A stretch of DNA of 64,000 nt from Pseudomonas viridiflava (GCF_900580865.1 NZ_UTBZ01000070.1:62001-126000), one strand, 5' to 3'. Positions 11,294-26,568 are shown, numbered from the stretch's first letter. Numbers and translations are program-made. The notes: generated by a model from the letters alone, not told the origin.

Positions 11294-12697
11294 ATGTCGA
11301 CAGACAAGGTTTCTGTCCACGGCAGTTGGGCTAGCCGCTGGGTATTCATACTCGCCGCGACCGGTTCGGCCGTGGGACTGGGTAGTATCTGGAAGTTCCC
11401 CTACATGGTCGGGGTCTACGGCGGCGGCGCCTTTGTGCTGATGTTTCTGGCGTGCATCGCACTGATCGGCATCCCGGTCATGCTCGCTGAAACCCTGATC
11501 GGCCGGCGCGCCCGGCAAAGTCCGGCGAACGCCCTGAAGGTGCTGGCGCTGGAAGCCGGGCACTCGGGCAAGTGGTCGTGGGGGGCATTTGCCGGGATGA
11601 TCACGGCGTTGCTGATCCTGTCTTTCTATAGTGTGGTCGGCGGCTGGTCGCTGGACTACATCGTCGACATGGGTCGCGGCGACTTCCAGGGCGCGACGGC
11701 CGATCAGGTCGGCGCTTATTTCGGTAATGTCATCTCCAATCCATGGCGTCTGACACTTTGGCATACGATTTTCATGCTGCTGTCGGCCTTCGTCATCGCC
11801 AAAGGCGTTGTTGCCGGGCTTGAGCGCAGCTTGCGCATCATGATGCCGCTGCTGTTCGTGATGATTCTGGTGTTGCTGGGTTACAGCATGACCACCGGGC
11901 ATTTCATGGAAGGCGTGCATTTCATGTTCGACTTCCACCCGGAAAAAGTCCTCGACGGTTTGTTGCCGGCGATGGGGCATGCGTTCTTCTCGCTGAGCGT
12001 CGGTGTCGGCTCGATCATGATTTACGGCGCTTACATGCCGAAGAGTTCGTCGTTGTCGGGCACGGTTGTCGGTGTAGCACTGCTGGATACCTTTGTGTCG
12101 CTGGTTGCCGGTCTGGCCTTATTCCCTATTGTTTTTGCCGGTGGCCTGAATCCTAGTGAAGGGCCTGGCCTGATGTTCGTCAGCCTGCCATTTGCCTTTG
12201 GTAATGTGGCTTTCGGTCAATTGATGGGCGTGGTGTTCTTTGTGCTGGTGGCGATTGCGGCATGGAGTTCGGCGATCTCCCTGCTGGAACCAATGGTTGC
12301 CTATCTGGTTGAACGCACGAAAGTCAGCCGCGCCTGGGTTACTTTCTGGCTGGCGTTCATCTGCTGGTTCGTCGGTCTGGGCACGGTGTTCTCCTTCAAT
12401 ATCTGGAAGGAAGCCAAATTTTTCGTGAACGAAGGCGGTATGTTCCATCTCTACCAATGGGGTGCGCAGAGCGGTCTGGACTTCTTTGGCGTGATCGATT
12501 TCTTCACCTCGCGGATCATGTTGCCGCTCGGTGGCCTGTGTTTCGTGCTGTTTGCCGGATGGGTGATGGGGCGTGAAGCGGTACGCGACGAGTTGTCGAT
12601 CCGCAATCCGGCACTGTTCGCCCTGTCTTTGTTTTTGATGCGCTACGTGGCGCCCATCGGCATTCTTGTAGTGTTTGCCGCTCAGCTCTGGAAGTAA
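11294..12697 (+). CDS. Sodium-dependent symporter, neurotransmitter:sodium symporter (SNF) family
   Basis: The 467-residue membrane protein begins with a short cytoplasmic stretch and the SNF signature 'ATGSAVGLGSIWKFPY' in the unwound first helix, which forms the sodium and substrate sites in LeuT-type carriers. About 11-12 transmembrane segments are visible. Bacterial members move amino acids with sodium; the substrate here cannot be read from sequence. It lies between smpB and ratA on the opposite strand from smpB. Confidence 0.88.
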   Translation: MSTDKVSVHGSWASRWVFILAATGSAVGLGSIWKFPYMVGVYGGGAFVLMFLACIALIGIPVMLAETLIGRRARQSPANALKVLALEAGHSGKWSWGAFAGMITALLILSFYSVVGGWSLDYIVDMGRGDFQGATADQVGAYFGNVISNPWRLTLWHTIFMLLSAFVIAKGVVAGLERSLRIMMPLLFVMILVLLGYSMTTGHFMEGVHFMFDFHPEKVLDGLLPAMGHAFFSLSVGVGSIMIYGAYMPKSSSLSGTVVGVALLDTFVSLVAGLALFPIVFAGGLNPSEGPGLMFVSLPFAFGNVAFGQLMGVVFFVLVAIAAWSSAISLLEPMVAYLVERTKVSRAWVTFWLAFICWFVGLGTVFSFNIWKEAKFFVNEGGMFHLYQWGAQSGLDFFGVIDFFTSRIMLPLGGLCFVLFAGWVMGREAVRDELSIRNPALFALSLFLMRYVAPIGILVVFAAQLWK

Positions 12698-12704
12698 CGC
12701 TCAC

Positions 12705-13139
12705 ATGACGACACATATTCAACGATCGGCATTGTTGCCGTACCCGGCGCAATTTCTTTACGACTTGGTCAACGATGTGGCGCGCTACCCGGAATTTCTG
12801 CCGTGGTGCTCCTCCGCTGAAGTGCTGGAAAGTTCGCCGGAACATATGCGCGCCAGTGTTGGCGTGGCAAAGGGCGGTCTCAGTCAGCATTTTGTGACGC
12901 GCAATACTCTGGTGCCGGGGCAGTCGATCGAGATGAACCTGGAAGAAGGTCCGTTCAATCAGTTGCACGGCGTCTGGGTGTTCAAGGTGTTGAACGAGAA
13001 GGCCTGCAAGATCAGTCTGGATCTGTCGTTCGATTACGCCGGGCCGCTGGTGCGCGCCACGTTGGGGCCGCTGTTCAATCAGGCCGCCAATACGCTGGTG
13101 GACGCGTTCTGCCAGCGCGCCAAGCAGATGCATGGTTAA
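12705..13139 (+). CDS. ratA: RatA/Coq10-type START-domain protein
   Basis: The 144-residue protein is a single polyketide-cyclase/START-like domain ('RSALLPYPAQFLYDLVNDVA', 'RYPEFLPWCSSAEV'). In E. coli the homologue RatA (PasT) affects 70S assembly and stress survival, while the mitochondrial relative Coq10 binds ubiquinone, so the exact role is open. It starts seven bases after the symporter stop; the ATG at 12705 is preferred because the longer frame overlaps the symporter gene. The next gene overlaps it by 8 bp. Confidence 0.88.
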   Translation: MTTHIQRSALLPYPAQFLYDLVNDVARYPEFLPWCSSAEVLESSPEHMRASVGVAKGGLSQHFVTRNTLVPGQSIEMNLEEGPFNQLHGVWVFKVLNEKACKISLDLSFDYAGPLVRATLGPLFNQAANTLVDAFCQRAKQMHG

Positions 13140-13446
13140 GCCGGTGATCGAGATAGAGGTGGTGTACGCGGCCGTGGATCGTCAGGTTTTGCGTTCGGTT
13201 AGCGTGAATGACGGCGCAACGGTACGGGCTGCGGTGCTTGCGTCGGGTATCGGTAGCGAGTTCCCTGAGCTGAATCTGGCAGAGTGCCCGCTGGGCATCT
13301 TTGGAAAAGTAGTTGCTGACCCGGATTCGCGGCTGATTCAGGCAGGGGAGCGCATCGAGATTTATCGCCCGCTGCTGGCCGATCCGAAAGAGGTGCGGCG
13401 GTTGCGTGCGGCCAAGGCAGCCGAAGCCAAGGCTCGAAACGTGTAA
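13132..13446 (+). CDS. rnfH: RnfH-family protein (RatB)
   Basis: The 104-residue protein is a ubiquitin-like beta-grasp domain ('VIEIEVVYAAVDRQVL' to 'GERIEIYRPLLADPKEVRR') with a basic Ala/Lys-rich tail. The molecular role of this family is unclear; ratA-rnfH pairs are conserved next to smpB and bamE in gammaproteobacteria. Its ATG lies inside the last codons of ratA, which implies translational coupling. Confidence 0.9.
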   Translation: MVKPVIEIEVVYAAVDRQVLRSVSVNDGATVRAAVLASGIGSEFPELNLAECPLGIFGKVVADPDSRLIQAGERIEIYRPLLADPKEVRRLRAAKAAEAKARNV

Positions 13447-13463
13447 AAGCCAAATCGCAGACA

Positions 13464-13493
13464 ATAAAAAACCCGGAATTTCCGGGTTTTTTA
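13464..13493. terminator. Bidirectional terminator between rnfH and bamE
   Basis: ACCCGGAAATTCCGGGT-type stem (ACCCGGAA/TTCCGGGT) flanked by A-run on the left and T-run on the right. It serves the converging rnfH and bamE genes. Confidence 0.9.
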
Positions 13494-13505
13494 TTGCCTC
13501 GCCAA

Positions 13506-14033
13506 CTATTGCGGCGAGGTGTCCAGCGGCTCTGGTGTCGGAACCGGAACGGTTTCTACACCATCGACGTCCTTCTGGATCTGATCCAGCAAGGAACCTG
13601 GCTTGACCGGTTTTTCCGGTGTTGGCTTCTCGGCGTTTTCAGCAGGAGCGGTGACCGTAGTGCCACTGTCCTTACCGAGAATGGCTTCGTCACGGCTTAC
13701 GCCCGGCATAAAGTCACCGGACAGGCTGACAAGCTGGTCGTTTGAGTTGAAAATAACGCTGATGCGTTCCTGTTGGCGTTCACCGCCACCCGGTTGCAGG
13801 CTGTACAGATAATCCCAGCGATCGGCATGGAACGTGTCGACAAGCAGAGGGTTGCCCATGATAAACCGTACTTGCGGCCGGGTCATTCCCGGGCGTAACT
13901 GGTCTATCATGTCCTGCGTGACGACATTGCCCTGCTGGATGTCGATTTTGTAAACCCCGGGGAATGAACAACCGGCGAGTGCGAGCAGTCCCACAAAGGT
14001 GAAACTGGTTAGCAAGAGCTTGGTGTTTTGCAT
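13506..14033 (-). CDS. bamE: Outer-membrane assembly lipoprotein BamE (OmlA)
   Basis: The 175-residue protein has a lipoprotein signal with lipobox LAGC (Cys22) and the SmpA/OmlA domain ('[20 protein letters not shown]', '[17 protein letters not shown]', 'RWDYLYSL'). It is the small accessory subunit of the BAM complex that folds beta-barrel proteins into the outer membrane. A Pro/Glu-rich tail from about residue 125 extends beyond the domain, longer than the E. coli protein (113 residues). It is divergent from fur with a 97-bp spacer. Confidence 0.95.
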   Translation of the reverse strand: MQNTKLLLTSFTFVGLLALAGCSFPGVYKIDIQQGNVVTQDMIDQLRPGMTRPQVRFIMGNPLLVDTFHADRWDYLYSLQPGGGERQQERISVIFNSNDQLVSLSGDFMPGVSRDEAILGKDSGTTVTAPAENAEKPTPEKPVKPGSLLDQIQKDVDGVETVPVPTPEPLDTSPQ

Positions 14034-14130
14034 CGGTGGGCGACTTCCACTATCTTGGCTGGGACAACGTAAACGCCGATCATACCCGCATTAAGAGAAG
14101 CTGCGAAGCAGCATCGCGAGAAAGCTGACC

Positions 14131-14535
14131 ATGGTTGAAAATAGCGAACTACGCAAAGCCGGCCTTAAAGTGACCCTGCCACGGGTCAAGATCCTGCAAA
14201 TGCTCGACTCTACAGAGCAGCGTCACATGAGCGCCGAGGACGTCTACAAGGCGTTGATGGAAGCTGGCGAGGACGTCGGTCTGGCCACGGTTTACCGTGT
14301 TCTGACCCAGTTCGAAGCGGCTGGCCTCGTGGTCCGTCACAACTTCGACGGCGGCCACGCGGTATTCGAATTGGCTGACGGTGGCCACCACGACCATATG
14401 GTCAACGTGGAAACCGGTGAAGTCGTCGAATTCGTCAGCATTGAAATTGAAAAGCTCCAGAAGGCGATTGCCGAGGAGCACGGTGTCGAGTTGGTTGATC
14501 ACAACCTGGTGCTGTACGTGCGCAAGAAAAAGTAA
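14131..14535 (+). CDS. fur: Ferric uptake regulator
   Basis: The 134-residue protein has the Fur winged helix ('LRKAGLKVTLPRVKILQML', 'VGLATVYRVLTQFEAAGLV') and dimer domain with the metal-binding cluster 'GGHHDHM'. It represses iron-uptake genes when ferrous iron is bound. There is no cysteine anywhere in the protein, so the structural CXXC zinc site seen in E. coli Fur is absent, as is typical for Pseudomonas Fur. It has its own promoter region opposite bamE and is followed by an inverted repeat at 14571-14594. Confidence 0.97.
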   Translation: MVENSELRKAGLKVTLPRVKILQMLDSTEQRHMSAEDVYKALMEAGEDVGLATVYRVLTQFEAAGLVVRHNFDGGHAVFELADGGHHDHMVNVETGEVVEFVSIEIEKLQKAIAEEHGVELVDHNLVLYVRKKK

Positions 14536-14570
14536 GCATGTCGCGCGAATTTCACGTTCGCGAAACGAAC

Positions 14571-14594
14571 GAAGGCGACCCAAGGGTCGCCTTC
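14571..14594. terminator. Hairpin between converging fur and recN
   Basis: GAAGGCGACC and GGTCGCCTTC form a perfect 10-bp stem around CAAG. A strong T-run is lacking. It lies between the 3' ends of fur and recN. Confidence 0.65.
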
Positions 14595-14610
14595 GTGCTT
14601 TCTGTCGTTG

Positions 14611-16284
14611 TCAAACCTTGGCAGTTACAACCATTTTTTTCGCGTGAGCCAGGGATTCCTTGGTCAGATCGATGCCGCCGAGCATCCGCGCTACTTCTTC
14701 TATACGGTCGTTCTTGCTCAATTTGGAGACGGCAGTGTGAGTCGCCTCTTCACCACGCACCTTATGCACGAACAGATGCTGATGACCCTGCGCTGCCACT
14801 TGCGGCAAGTGCGTCACGGTCAGTACCTGGCCGCGATCCCCGAGACGGCGTAACAGTTGGCCAACAATTTCAGCCGTCGGGCCACCGATGCCGACGTCCA
14901 CTTCGTCGAATACCAGTGTCGGAACACGTGATGTCTGCGCGGTGATCACCTGAATCGCCAAGCTGATTCGTGACAGCTCGCCACCGGAAGCGACTTTTGC
15001 CAGTGCCTTCAGCGGCTGGCCCGGGTTGGCGCTGACCAGCAATTCAACCTGTTCCAGTCCGTTGGGCAGCAACTCGTCACTGCTGTTGGCCTTCAATTCG
15101 ATGGTGAATCGACCACCCGGCATGCCCAGTCGCTGAATTTCCTGTTCAACCGCACTGGCGAGACTGCCGGCAGCCTGATGCCGCAAATCGCTCAGCTCTC
15201 GCGCCTTCTCTTGATAGTGGCGGGCGTATGAGGCCAGTTCTTCACCCAGGCGCTCGATGGATTCGTCGTTGGCGTTGAGGGTTTCGATTTCATCGAGCAG
15301 CTTCTGCTGCATCTCACCGACCTCGGTCGGCTGGATCCGGTGCTTGCGCGCCAGGGTGTAGATCGCGTCGAGCCGTTCTTCCAGATATTGCAGGCGTGCT
15401 GGATCGGCATCGAAGTTATCGAGGAAGCGATTGAGTTCGCCAACGGCCTCTTCGACCTGGATCTGCGCGCTGGTCAGCAGGCTGCTGGCTTCGCCGAGAG
15501 CGCCAACGGAATTGTTCACGCTCGACAGGCGGTTGAGGCTGGCGGTCAGCGCATTCAACACATTGCCGGAATCGCTTTCGCTGCATTGCTCGACCACTTG
15601 CCGGCAAATGCCCAGCAGTGTCTCGGCATTGGTCAGGTTTTTGTGTTCCTGCTCCAGTTGCTCCAGCTCGTTATCACCGAGACCGAGGTTTTCCAGCTCT
15701 TCGAGTTGATAGCTCAGCAATTGATGGCGCGCGCGTTGTTCGTCGCCGGAATTGGAGAGGCGTTCCAGCTCCTGGCGCGTCTGCCGCCAGCGCTGGGCGG
15801 CGAGCTGAACCTGGCGGGCCAGATCGGTAGCGCCGGCGTACTCGTCCAGCAACCGACGATGGGTATCGGTTTTCAGCAGTGACTGGTGTTCGTGCTGGCT
15901 GTGGATATCGATCAACAACTCGCCCAGCGACTTGAGATCACCGAGTGGGCAAGGGGTGCCGTTGATGTAGCCGCGCGAACGACCCTCCGACGTGATTACC
16001 CGGCGCAGGATGCACGGGCCGTCAGTCTCCAGATCGCGCTCGGCCAGCCAGGCACTGGCTTCAGGGATATCAGCCAGATCGAAGGTCGCAAGGATATCGG
16101 CCTTGTCGGCGCCGGGACGAACCACACCGCTGTCGGCGCGATCACCCAGGGTCAGGCCCAGTGCGTCGAGCATGATCGATTTGCCAGCGCCGGTTTCACC
16201 CGTGATCACGCTCATCCCGCGATCAAGTTCGAGATCGAGATGTTCAACGATGGCGTAGTTATGTACGGACAGGTGCACCAGCAT
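14611..16284 (-). CDS. recN: DNA repair ATPase RecN (SMC-like)
   Basis: The 557-residue protein has an N-terminal Walker A 'GETGAGKS', a long coiled-coil middle (about 160-370) and a C-terminal ABC signature and Walker B ('SGGELSRISLAI', 'TLVFDEVDVGIGG'). RecN acts in recombinational repair of double-strand breaks. A perfect CTG-N10-CAG LexA box lies 25 bp upstream of the start codon, so the gene is expected to be SOS-induced. It is divergent from grpE. Confidence 0.97.
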   Translation of the reverse strand: MLVHLSVHNYAIVEHLDLELDRGMSVITGETGAGKSIMLDALGLTLGDRADSGVVRPGADKADILATFDLADIPEASAWLAERDLETDGPCILRRVITSEGRSRGYINGTPCPLGDLKSLGELLIDIHSQHEHQSLLKTDTHRRLLDEYAGATDLARQVQLAAQRWRQTRQELERLSNSGDEQRARHQLLSYQLEELENLGLGDNELEQLEQEHKNLTNAETLLGICRQVVEQCSESDSGNVLNALTASLNRLSSVNNSVGALGEASSLLTSAQIQVEEAVGELNRFLDNFDADPARLQYLEERLDAIYTLARKHRIQPTEVGEMQQKLLDEIETLNANDESIERLGEELASYARHYQEKARELSDLRHQAAGSLASAVEQEIQRLGMPGGRFTIELKANSSDELLPNGLEQVELLVSANPGQPLKALAKVASGGELSRISLAIQVITAQTSRVPTLVFDEVDVGIGGPTAEIVGQLLRRLGDRGQVLTVTHLPQVAAQGHQHLFVHKVRGEEATHTAVSKLSKNDRIEEVARMLGGIDLTKESLAHAKKMVVTAKV

Positions 16285-16308
16285 AAAGGCCGCTCCCAGG
16301 CTTTAGGT

Positions 16309-16324
16309 CTGGTTATTTATACAG
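16309..16324 (-). promoter_or_regulatory. LexA (SOS) box of recN
   Basis: CTGGTTATTTATACAG matches the CTG-N10-CAG LexA consensus with an AT-rich centre. It lies 25-40 bp upstream of the recN ATG, where it would cover the promoter. Confidence 0.85.
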
Positions 16325-16443
16325 TGTTTTGTTTCGGGCTGACAATGCCCTGCCTTAGCTCGATTTGCTTGAACTGCAAATCTGCTTAGCGCATCGAGGA
16401 ATGACAATGCGGCACTTTTTTGTAGGGTTAATGCTTGAAGGCC

Positions 16444-16471
16444 CTTGAAGCCTGATTTTGCGGCCCCATAT
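16444..16471 (+). promoter_or_regulatory. RpoH (sigma-32) heat-shock promoter of grpE
   Basis: CTTGAA at 16444-16449, a 14-nt spacer and CCCCATAT at 16464-16471 match the sigma-32 consensus exactly. Transcription would begin about 40-45 bases before grpE. Confidence 0.9.
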
Positions 16472-16524
16472 ATCGGGGCAGAAGCGCGAGTCAGGCTCGC
16501 GGACGAAATTGAAAGGAGAATTCT

Positions 16525-17091
16525 ATGGCTGACGAACAGACAGTAGATACGCAAAACCCAGAAGCCAATCAGGCGCCCGAAGGTTCGGGTGATGACCTGG
16601 CGACCCGTGTACAAGTGCTCGAAGAGCAATTGGCCGCCGCGCAGGATCAATCTCTGCGTGTTGCTGCCGATCTGCAGAACGTCCGTCGCCGTGCTGAACA
16701 GGACGTCGAGAAGGCGCACAAGTTTGCCCTCGAAAAATTTGCCGGCGACCTGCTGCCGATCGTCGACAGCCTGGAGCGCGGCCTCGAGCTGTCGAACCCG
16801 GACGACGAAAGCATCCGCCCGATGCGCGAAGGTATCGAGCTGACGCTGAAAATGTTCCACGACACCCTCAAGCGTTATCAGCTCGAAGCGATCGATCCGC
16901 ATGGCGAACCGTTCAACGCCGTTCAGCATCAGGCGATGGCCATGCAAGAAAGCGCCGACGTAGAACCGAACAGCGTTCTGAAGGTGTTCCAGAAGGGCTA
17001 CCAGCTCAACGGTCGCCTGCTGCGACCGGCCATGGTTGTGGTCAGCAAGGCGCCTGCGCCAGTTTCGCCTTCGATTGACGAGCAGGCTTGA
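16525..17091 (+). CDS. grpE: Nucleotide exchange factor GrpE
   Basis: The 188-residue protein has an acidic disordered start, a long helix (about 28-75, '[20 protein letters not shown]') and the beta-domain with the GrpE signature ending '[14 protein letters not shown]'. It releases ADP from DnaK during the chaperone cycle. AAAGGAG lies seven bases before the ATG. It is the first gene of the grpE-dnaK-dnaJ cluster and sits directly behind the RpoH promoter. Confidence 0.97.
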   Translation: MADEQTVDTQNPEANQAPEGSGDDLATRVQVLEEQLAAAQDQSLRVAADLQNVRRRAEQDVEKAHKFALEKFAGDLLPIVDSLERGLELSNPDDESIRPMREGIELTLKMFHDTLKRYQLEAIDPHGEPFNAVQHQAMAMQESADVEPNSVLKVFQKGYQLNGRLLRPAMVVVSKAPAPVSPSIDEQA

Positions 17092-17193
17092 AATTGGCCG
17101 TAAGGCCCCCATTTAGAAGTCAAGCGTTTAAGTATTACCGCAGTCAGCCACCACTGCTGCGGCAAAAAAATCCAAAGTTTCGGGAGAGTTAAC

Positions 17194-19110
<1,917 letters not shown>

Positions 19111-19164
19111 GTTGTTGGTCGGCCGGTTGACTGCCTTTAGGCAGTGACTGGTAGGATGTCGCCG

Positions 19165-19184
19165 CGCGGGAGCTAGCTCCCGCG
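19165..19184. repeat. 20-bp perfect palindrome in the dnaK-dnaJ spacer
   Basis: CGCGGGAGCT followed by its exact reverse complement, no loop. The 297-bp dnaK-dnaJ spacer holds no gene I can support; this palindrome could be a weak terminator or processing site that lowers dnaJ expression relative to dnaK. Confidence 0.6.
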
Positions 19185-19407
19185 TTGGCGTATCTGGAAT
19201 ACGCGAATTTTTACAGCATGCGACAAGGTTCGGATGTTGGCGGTATGGCTGAAGATGCTCCTGCTTTTCACGCCGCAAGTACCGCAAGAAACAAAGACCA
19301 GGATCGTTGAATTGACGTGAGTTGGGTCCGGGCCTGTATTGGGGCTCAACGAGTTTGGCCATCCTCAGGAGGGGTTTGCCGAACGTCCTCAAGAGTGCAG
19401 AAGACTT

Positions 19408-20532
19408 ATGGCAAAGCGTGACTATTACGAAGTGTTGGGTGTTGAGCGCGGCTCAAGCGATGCGGACCTGAAGAAGGCTTACCGTCGTCTGGCGATGAAG
19501 CACCACCCGGACCGTAATCCCGATGACAAAGCATCGGAAGATCTGTTCAAAGAGGCCAATGAGGCCTATGAAGTGCTGTCCGACTCGAGCAAGCGTGCGG
19601 CGTACGACCAGTATGGTCATGCCGGCGTCGACCCGAGCATGGGTGGCGGTGGCGCCGGTTTTGGCGGCCAGAATTTCTCTGACATCTTTGGCGATGTCTT
19701 CAGTGATTTCTTCGGTGGCGGTCGCGGCGGTTCCCGTGGCGGCGCTCAGCGTGGCAGCGACTTGCGCTACACCCTGGAGCTGAACCTGGAAGAGGCGGTG
19801 CGCGGCACGTCGGTGAATATCCGCGTTCCGACACTGGTCAACTGCAAGCCGTGCGATGGTTCCGGCGCGAAGAAAGGCTCGTCGCCATCGACGTGCCCGA
19901 CTTGCGGCGGCATCGGTCAAGTGCGTATGCAGCAGGGCTTCTTCTCGGTGCAGCAAACCTGCCCGCGTTGCCATGGTCAGGGCAAGATCATTTCCGATCC
20001 GTGCGACTCCTGCCACGGTGACGGTCGCGTTGAAGAGTACAAAACCCTGTCGGTCAAAGTGCCGGCTGGTGTCGATACCGGCGACCGCATTCGTCTGTCC
20101 GGCGAAGGCGAGGCGGGTACTCAGGGTGGTCCAACGGGCGACCTGTATGTGGTCATCAATGTCCGCGAGCACGACATTTTCCAGCGCGATGGCAAGCATC
20201 TGTTCTGCGAAGTGCCGATCAGCTTCGTCGATGCGGCGCTGGGCGGCGAGCTGGAAATTCCGACCCTCGACGGTCGCGTCAAACTGAAAATCCCTGAAGG
20301 CACCCAGACTGGCAAGCAGTTCCGCGTGCGCGGTAAAGGCGTGGCGCCGGTGCGTGGCGGTGGTGCGGGCGACTTGATGTGCCGTGTGGCAGTCGAGACG
20401 CCGGTCAACCTGAACCGTCGTCAGCGCGAACTGTTGGAAGAGTTCCGCAGCTCGCTGGCTGACGACAACAGCCACTCGCCGAAAACCACCGGTTGGTTCG
20501 ACGGTGTGAAGCGCTTCTTCGGCGATCTGTAA
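19408..20532 (+). CDS. dnaJ: Co-chaperone DnaJ (Hsp40)
   Basis: The 374-residue protein has an N-terminal J domain with HPD at 33-35, a Gly/Phe-rich linker ('[18 protein letters not shown]'), four CXXCXGXG zinc motifs ([32 protein letters not shown]) and C-terminal substrate-binding domains. It delivers clients to DnaK and triggers ATP hydrolysis. The ATG at 19408 is chosen because the family begins [11 protein letters not shown]. dapB follows nine bases downstream, so the two are probably co-transcribed. Confidence 0.98.
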   Translation: MAKRDYYEVLGVERGSSDADLKKAYRRLAMKHHPDRNPDDKASEDLFKEANEAYEVLSDSSKRAAYDQYGHAGVDPSMGGGGAGFGGQNFSDIFGDVFSDFFGGGRGGSRGGAQRGSDLRYTLELNLEEAVRGTSVNIRVPTLVNCKPCDGSGAKKGSSPSTCPTCGGIGQVRMQQGFFSVQQTCPRCHGQGKIISDPCDSCHGDGRVEEYKTLSVKVPAGVDTGDRIRLSGEGEAGTQGGPTGDLYVVINVREHDIFQRDGKHLFCEVPISFVDAALGGELEIPTLDGRVKLKIPEGTQTGKQFRVRGKGVAPVRGGGAGDLMCRVAVETPVNLNRRQRELLEEFRSSLADDNSHSPKTTGWFDGVKRFFGDL

Positions 20533-21348
<816 letters not shown>

Positions 21349-21364
21349 TTCATTGTTGAACCCG

Positions 21365-21393
21365 GCGCAAACGCCCTGTTTGCGCTGGTTTTT
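21365..21393 (+). terminator. Intrinsic terminator after dapB
   Basis: GCGCAAAC and GTTTGCGC form a perfect 8-bp stem around GCCCT, followed by TGGTTTTT. Confidence 0.8.
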
Positions 21394-21437
21394 CTCCGCT
21401 CGGCGACGACCTGTCGCATTCTCCGGCCTTTTAGGCT

Positions 21438-21500
21438 CTTTAGCGGTGGACCAAAAAAGCCTTTTTCTGTAAGCTACAGCTTTAGTGTGTCCACTAAAAG
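21438..21500 (+). promoter_or_regulatory. carA leader: interrupted long inverted repeat
   Basis: CTTTAGCGGTGGAC at 21438-21451 pairs with GTCCACTAAAAG at 21489-21500. Inside it CTGTAAGCTACAG (21467-21479) is itself palindromic. The element lies in the carA control region. Whether it acts as DNA operator or RNA structure depends on the unmapped transcription start. Confidence 0.45.
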
Positions 21501-21524
21501 CGCGCAGAATAATTCAGTGAAGAA

Positions 21525-21560
21525 GCGGGGTGACGTGTCCATACGTCACTCCGCTTTTTT
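21525..21560 (+). terminator. Terminator-like hairpin in the carA leader, possible attenuator
   Basis: GCGGGGTGACGT and ACGTCACTCCGC form a 12-bp stem with one G-U pair around a 6-nt loop, followed directly by six T. It ends 45 bp before the carA start codon. Since the dapB terminator is far upstream, this second terminator within the carA leader suggests attenuation. Confidence 0.65.
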
Positions 21561-21605
21561 ACAACCTGCGATCGCCCTTTCATGCGTTATTTACGGGAGG
21601 TCTTC

Positions 21606-22742
21606 TTGACTAAGCCAGCCATACTTGCCCTTGCTGATGGCAGCATTTTTCGCGGCGAAGCCATTGGTGCCGACGGTCAAACCGTTGGTGAGGTGGTGTT
21701 CAACACCGCAATGACCGGCTATCAGGAAATCCTTACCGATCCTTCCTACGCCCAACAGATCGTTACCCTGACTTACCCGCACATCGGCAACACCGGCACC
21801 ACGCCGGAAGATGCCGAGTCGGATCGCGTCTGGTCCGCTGGTCTGGTCATCCGTGACCTGCCGCTGGTAGCGAGCAACTGGCGTAACACGATGTCCCTGT
21901 CTGACTACCTGAAAGCCAACAATGTTGTGGCAATCGCCGGTATCGACACCCGTCGCCTGACCCGCATCCTGCGTGAAAAAGGCGCACAGAACGGCTGCAT
22001 CATGGCCGGCGACAACATCTCCGAAGAAGCGGCCATCGCTGCTGCGCAAGGCTTCCCGGGCCTGAAGGGCATGGACCTGGCGAAAGTCGTCAGCACCAAG
22101 ACTCAATACGAATGGCGCTCGACTGTCTGGGATCTGAAGACCGACAGCCACGCGACCATCGAAGCCTCCGAGCTGCCTTACCACGTGGTTGCCTACGACT
22201 ACGGCGTCAAGGTCAACATCCTGCGCATGCTGGTCGAGCGCGGCTGCCGCGTCACCGTGGTGCCTGCCCAGACTCCAGCCGCTGATGTGCTGGCACTGAA
22301 GCCGGACGGCGTGTTCCTGTCCAACGGCCCTGGTGATCCGGAGCCATGCGACTACGCGATCAAGGCGATCAAGGAAGTCCTGGAAACCGAAATTCCGGTA
22401 TTCGGCATCTGCCTCGGTCACCAACTGCTGGCACTGGCATCCGGCGCCAAGACCCTGAAAATGGGCCACGGACACCACGGCGCCAACCACCCGGTGCAGG
22501 ATCTGGACACTGGCGTCGTGATGATCACCAGCCAGAACCACGGTTTTGCGGTAGACGAAGAAACCCTGCCAGCCAACGTGCGTGCGATCCACAAATCGCT
22601 GTTCGACGGCACCCTGCAAGGCATCGAGCGCACCGACAAGAGCGCGTTCAGCTTCCAGGGTCACCCTGAAGCGAGCCCGGGCCCGAACGATGTCGCGCCA
22701 CTGTTCGACCGCTTCATCAACGAGATGGCCAAGCGACGCTAA
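21606..22742 (+). CDS. carA: Carbamoyl-phosphate synthase small subunit (glutaminase)
   Basis: The 378-residue protein begins [13 protein letters not shown] from a TTG codon with GGGAGG six bases upstream; an in-frame ATG eight codons earlier lacks a ribosome site. It has the CarA N-terminal domain and a class I glutamine amidotransferase domain with the nucleophile Cys269 in '[15 protein letters not shown]' and the His/Glu of 'GHPEASPGP'. It supplies ammonia to CarB for carbamoyl phosphate, feeding arginine and pyrimidine synthesis. The leader carries a terminator-like hairpin. Confidence 0.96.
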   Translation: MTKPAILALADGSIFRGEAIGADGQTVGEVVFNTAMTGYQEILTDPSYAQQIVTLTYPHIGNTGTTPEDAESDRVWSAGLVIRDLPLVASNWRNTMSLSDYLKANNVVAIAGIDTRRLTRILREKGAQNGCIMAGDNISEEAAIAAAQGFPGLKGMDLAKVVSTKTQYEWRSTVWDLKTDSHATIEASELPYHVVAYDYGVKVNILRMLVERGCRVTVVPAQTPAADVLALKPDGVFLSNGPGDPEPCDYAIKAIKEVLETEIPVFGICLGHQLLALASGAKTLKMGHGHHGANHPVQDLDTGVVMITSQNHGFAVDEETLPANVRAIHKSLFDGTLQGIERTDKSAFSFQGHPEASPGPNDVAPLFDRFINEMAKRR

Positions 22743-22868
22743 GCGTTCGCCTTGAGACTGTAGAGAGAAGCCCCTCGAGGGCGGCCCCGACACCGGTGGC
22801 CCCCTCGGGACTTCAGAAATCGATCAAGACGGCTTGCCGACTGACCTGCGGATTTGAGTGACAAACCC
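22743..22868 (+). other. carA-carB intercistronic region with GC-rich hairpin
   Basis: The 126-bp gap contains an imperfect inverted repeat around 22774-22809 (GAGGGCGGCC against GGCCCCCTC) without a T-run. No credible reading frame is seen in it. It probably affects carA/carB ratio or mRNA processing. Confidence 0.4.
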
Positions 22869-26086
<3,218 letters not shown>

Positions 26087-26090
<4 letters not shown>

Positions 26091-26563
26091 TCAAATACCC
26101 AATGACCGTCCAGGGCGCTAAAGCCCTGGAAGAAGAACACGCTCACCTGACCAAGGTCGTCCGTCCGAAGCTCAGCCAGGACATCGGTACGGCCCGCGAG
26201 TTGGGTGACTTGAAGGAAAACGCTGAATACCATGCCGCCCGCGAACAGCAAGGCATGGTCGAGGCGCGGATTCGCGACATCGAAGGCCGGATTCAGAATC
26301 AGGTCATCATCGATGTCACGACCATCCCGCACACCGGCAAGGTGATTTTCGGCACGACCGTCGAAATCGCCAACGTCGAGACCGATGAAAGCGTCACTTA
26401 CCACATCGTGGGTGAGGATGAGGCTGACTTCAAACTCGGCAAGATTTCCGTCGGCTCGCCTTTGGCCCGTGCCTTGATCGGCAAGGAAGAGGGCGATGTG
26501 GTCGCCGTGAAAACGCCGAGTGGCGTTATCGAGTACGAGATTGTCGAAGTCCGTCACATCTGA
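26087..26563 (+). CDS. greA: Transcription elongation factor GreA
   Basis: The 158-residue protein has an N-terminal antiparallel coiled coil with the acidic tip region ('[20 protein letters not shown]') and a C-terminal FKBP-like domain ('[12 protein letters not shown]'-type segment to '[11 protein letters not shown]'). It enters the RNA polymerase secondary channel and stimulates cleavage of backtracked RNA. The ATGA overlap with carB indicates translational coupling, as in the carA-carB-greA operon of Pseudomonas. Confidence 0.97.
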
Positions 26564-26568
26564 AAAAG

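Noticed and set aside
12705..13446. RatA-RatB (rnfH) as a toxin-antitoxin system
   Set aside because: The old name suggests it, but these are conserved housekeeping-type genes next to smpB and bamE and there is no evidence of an antitoxin partner in the sequence.
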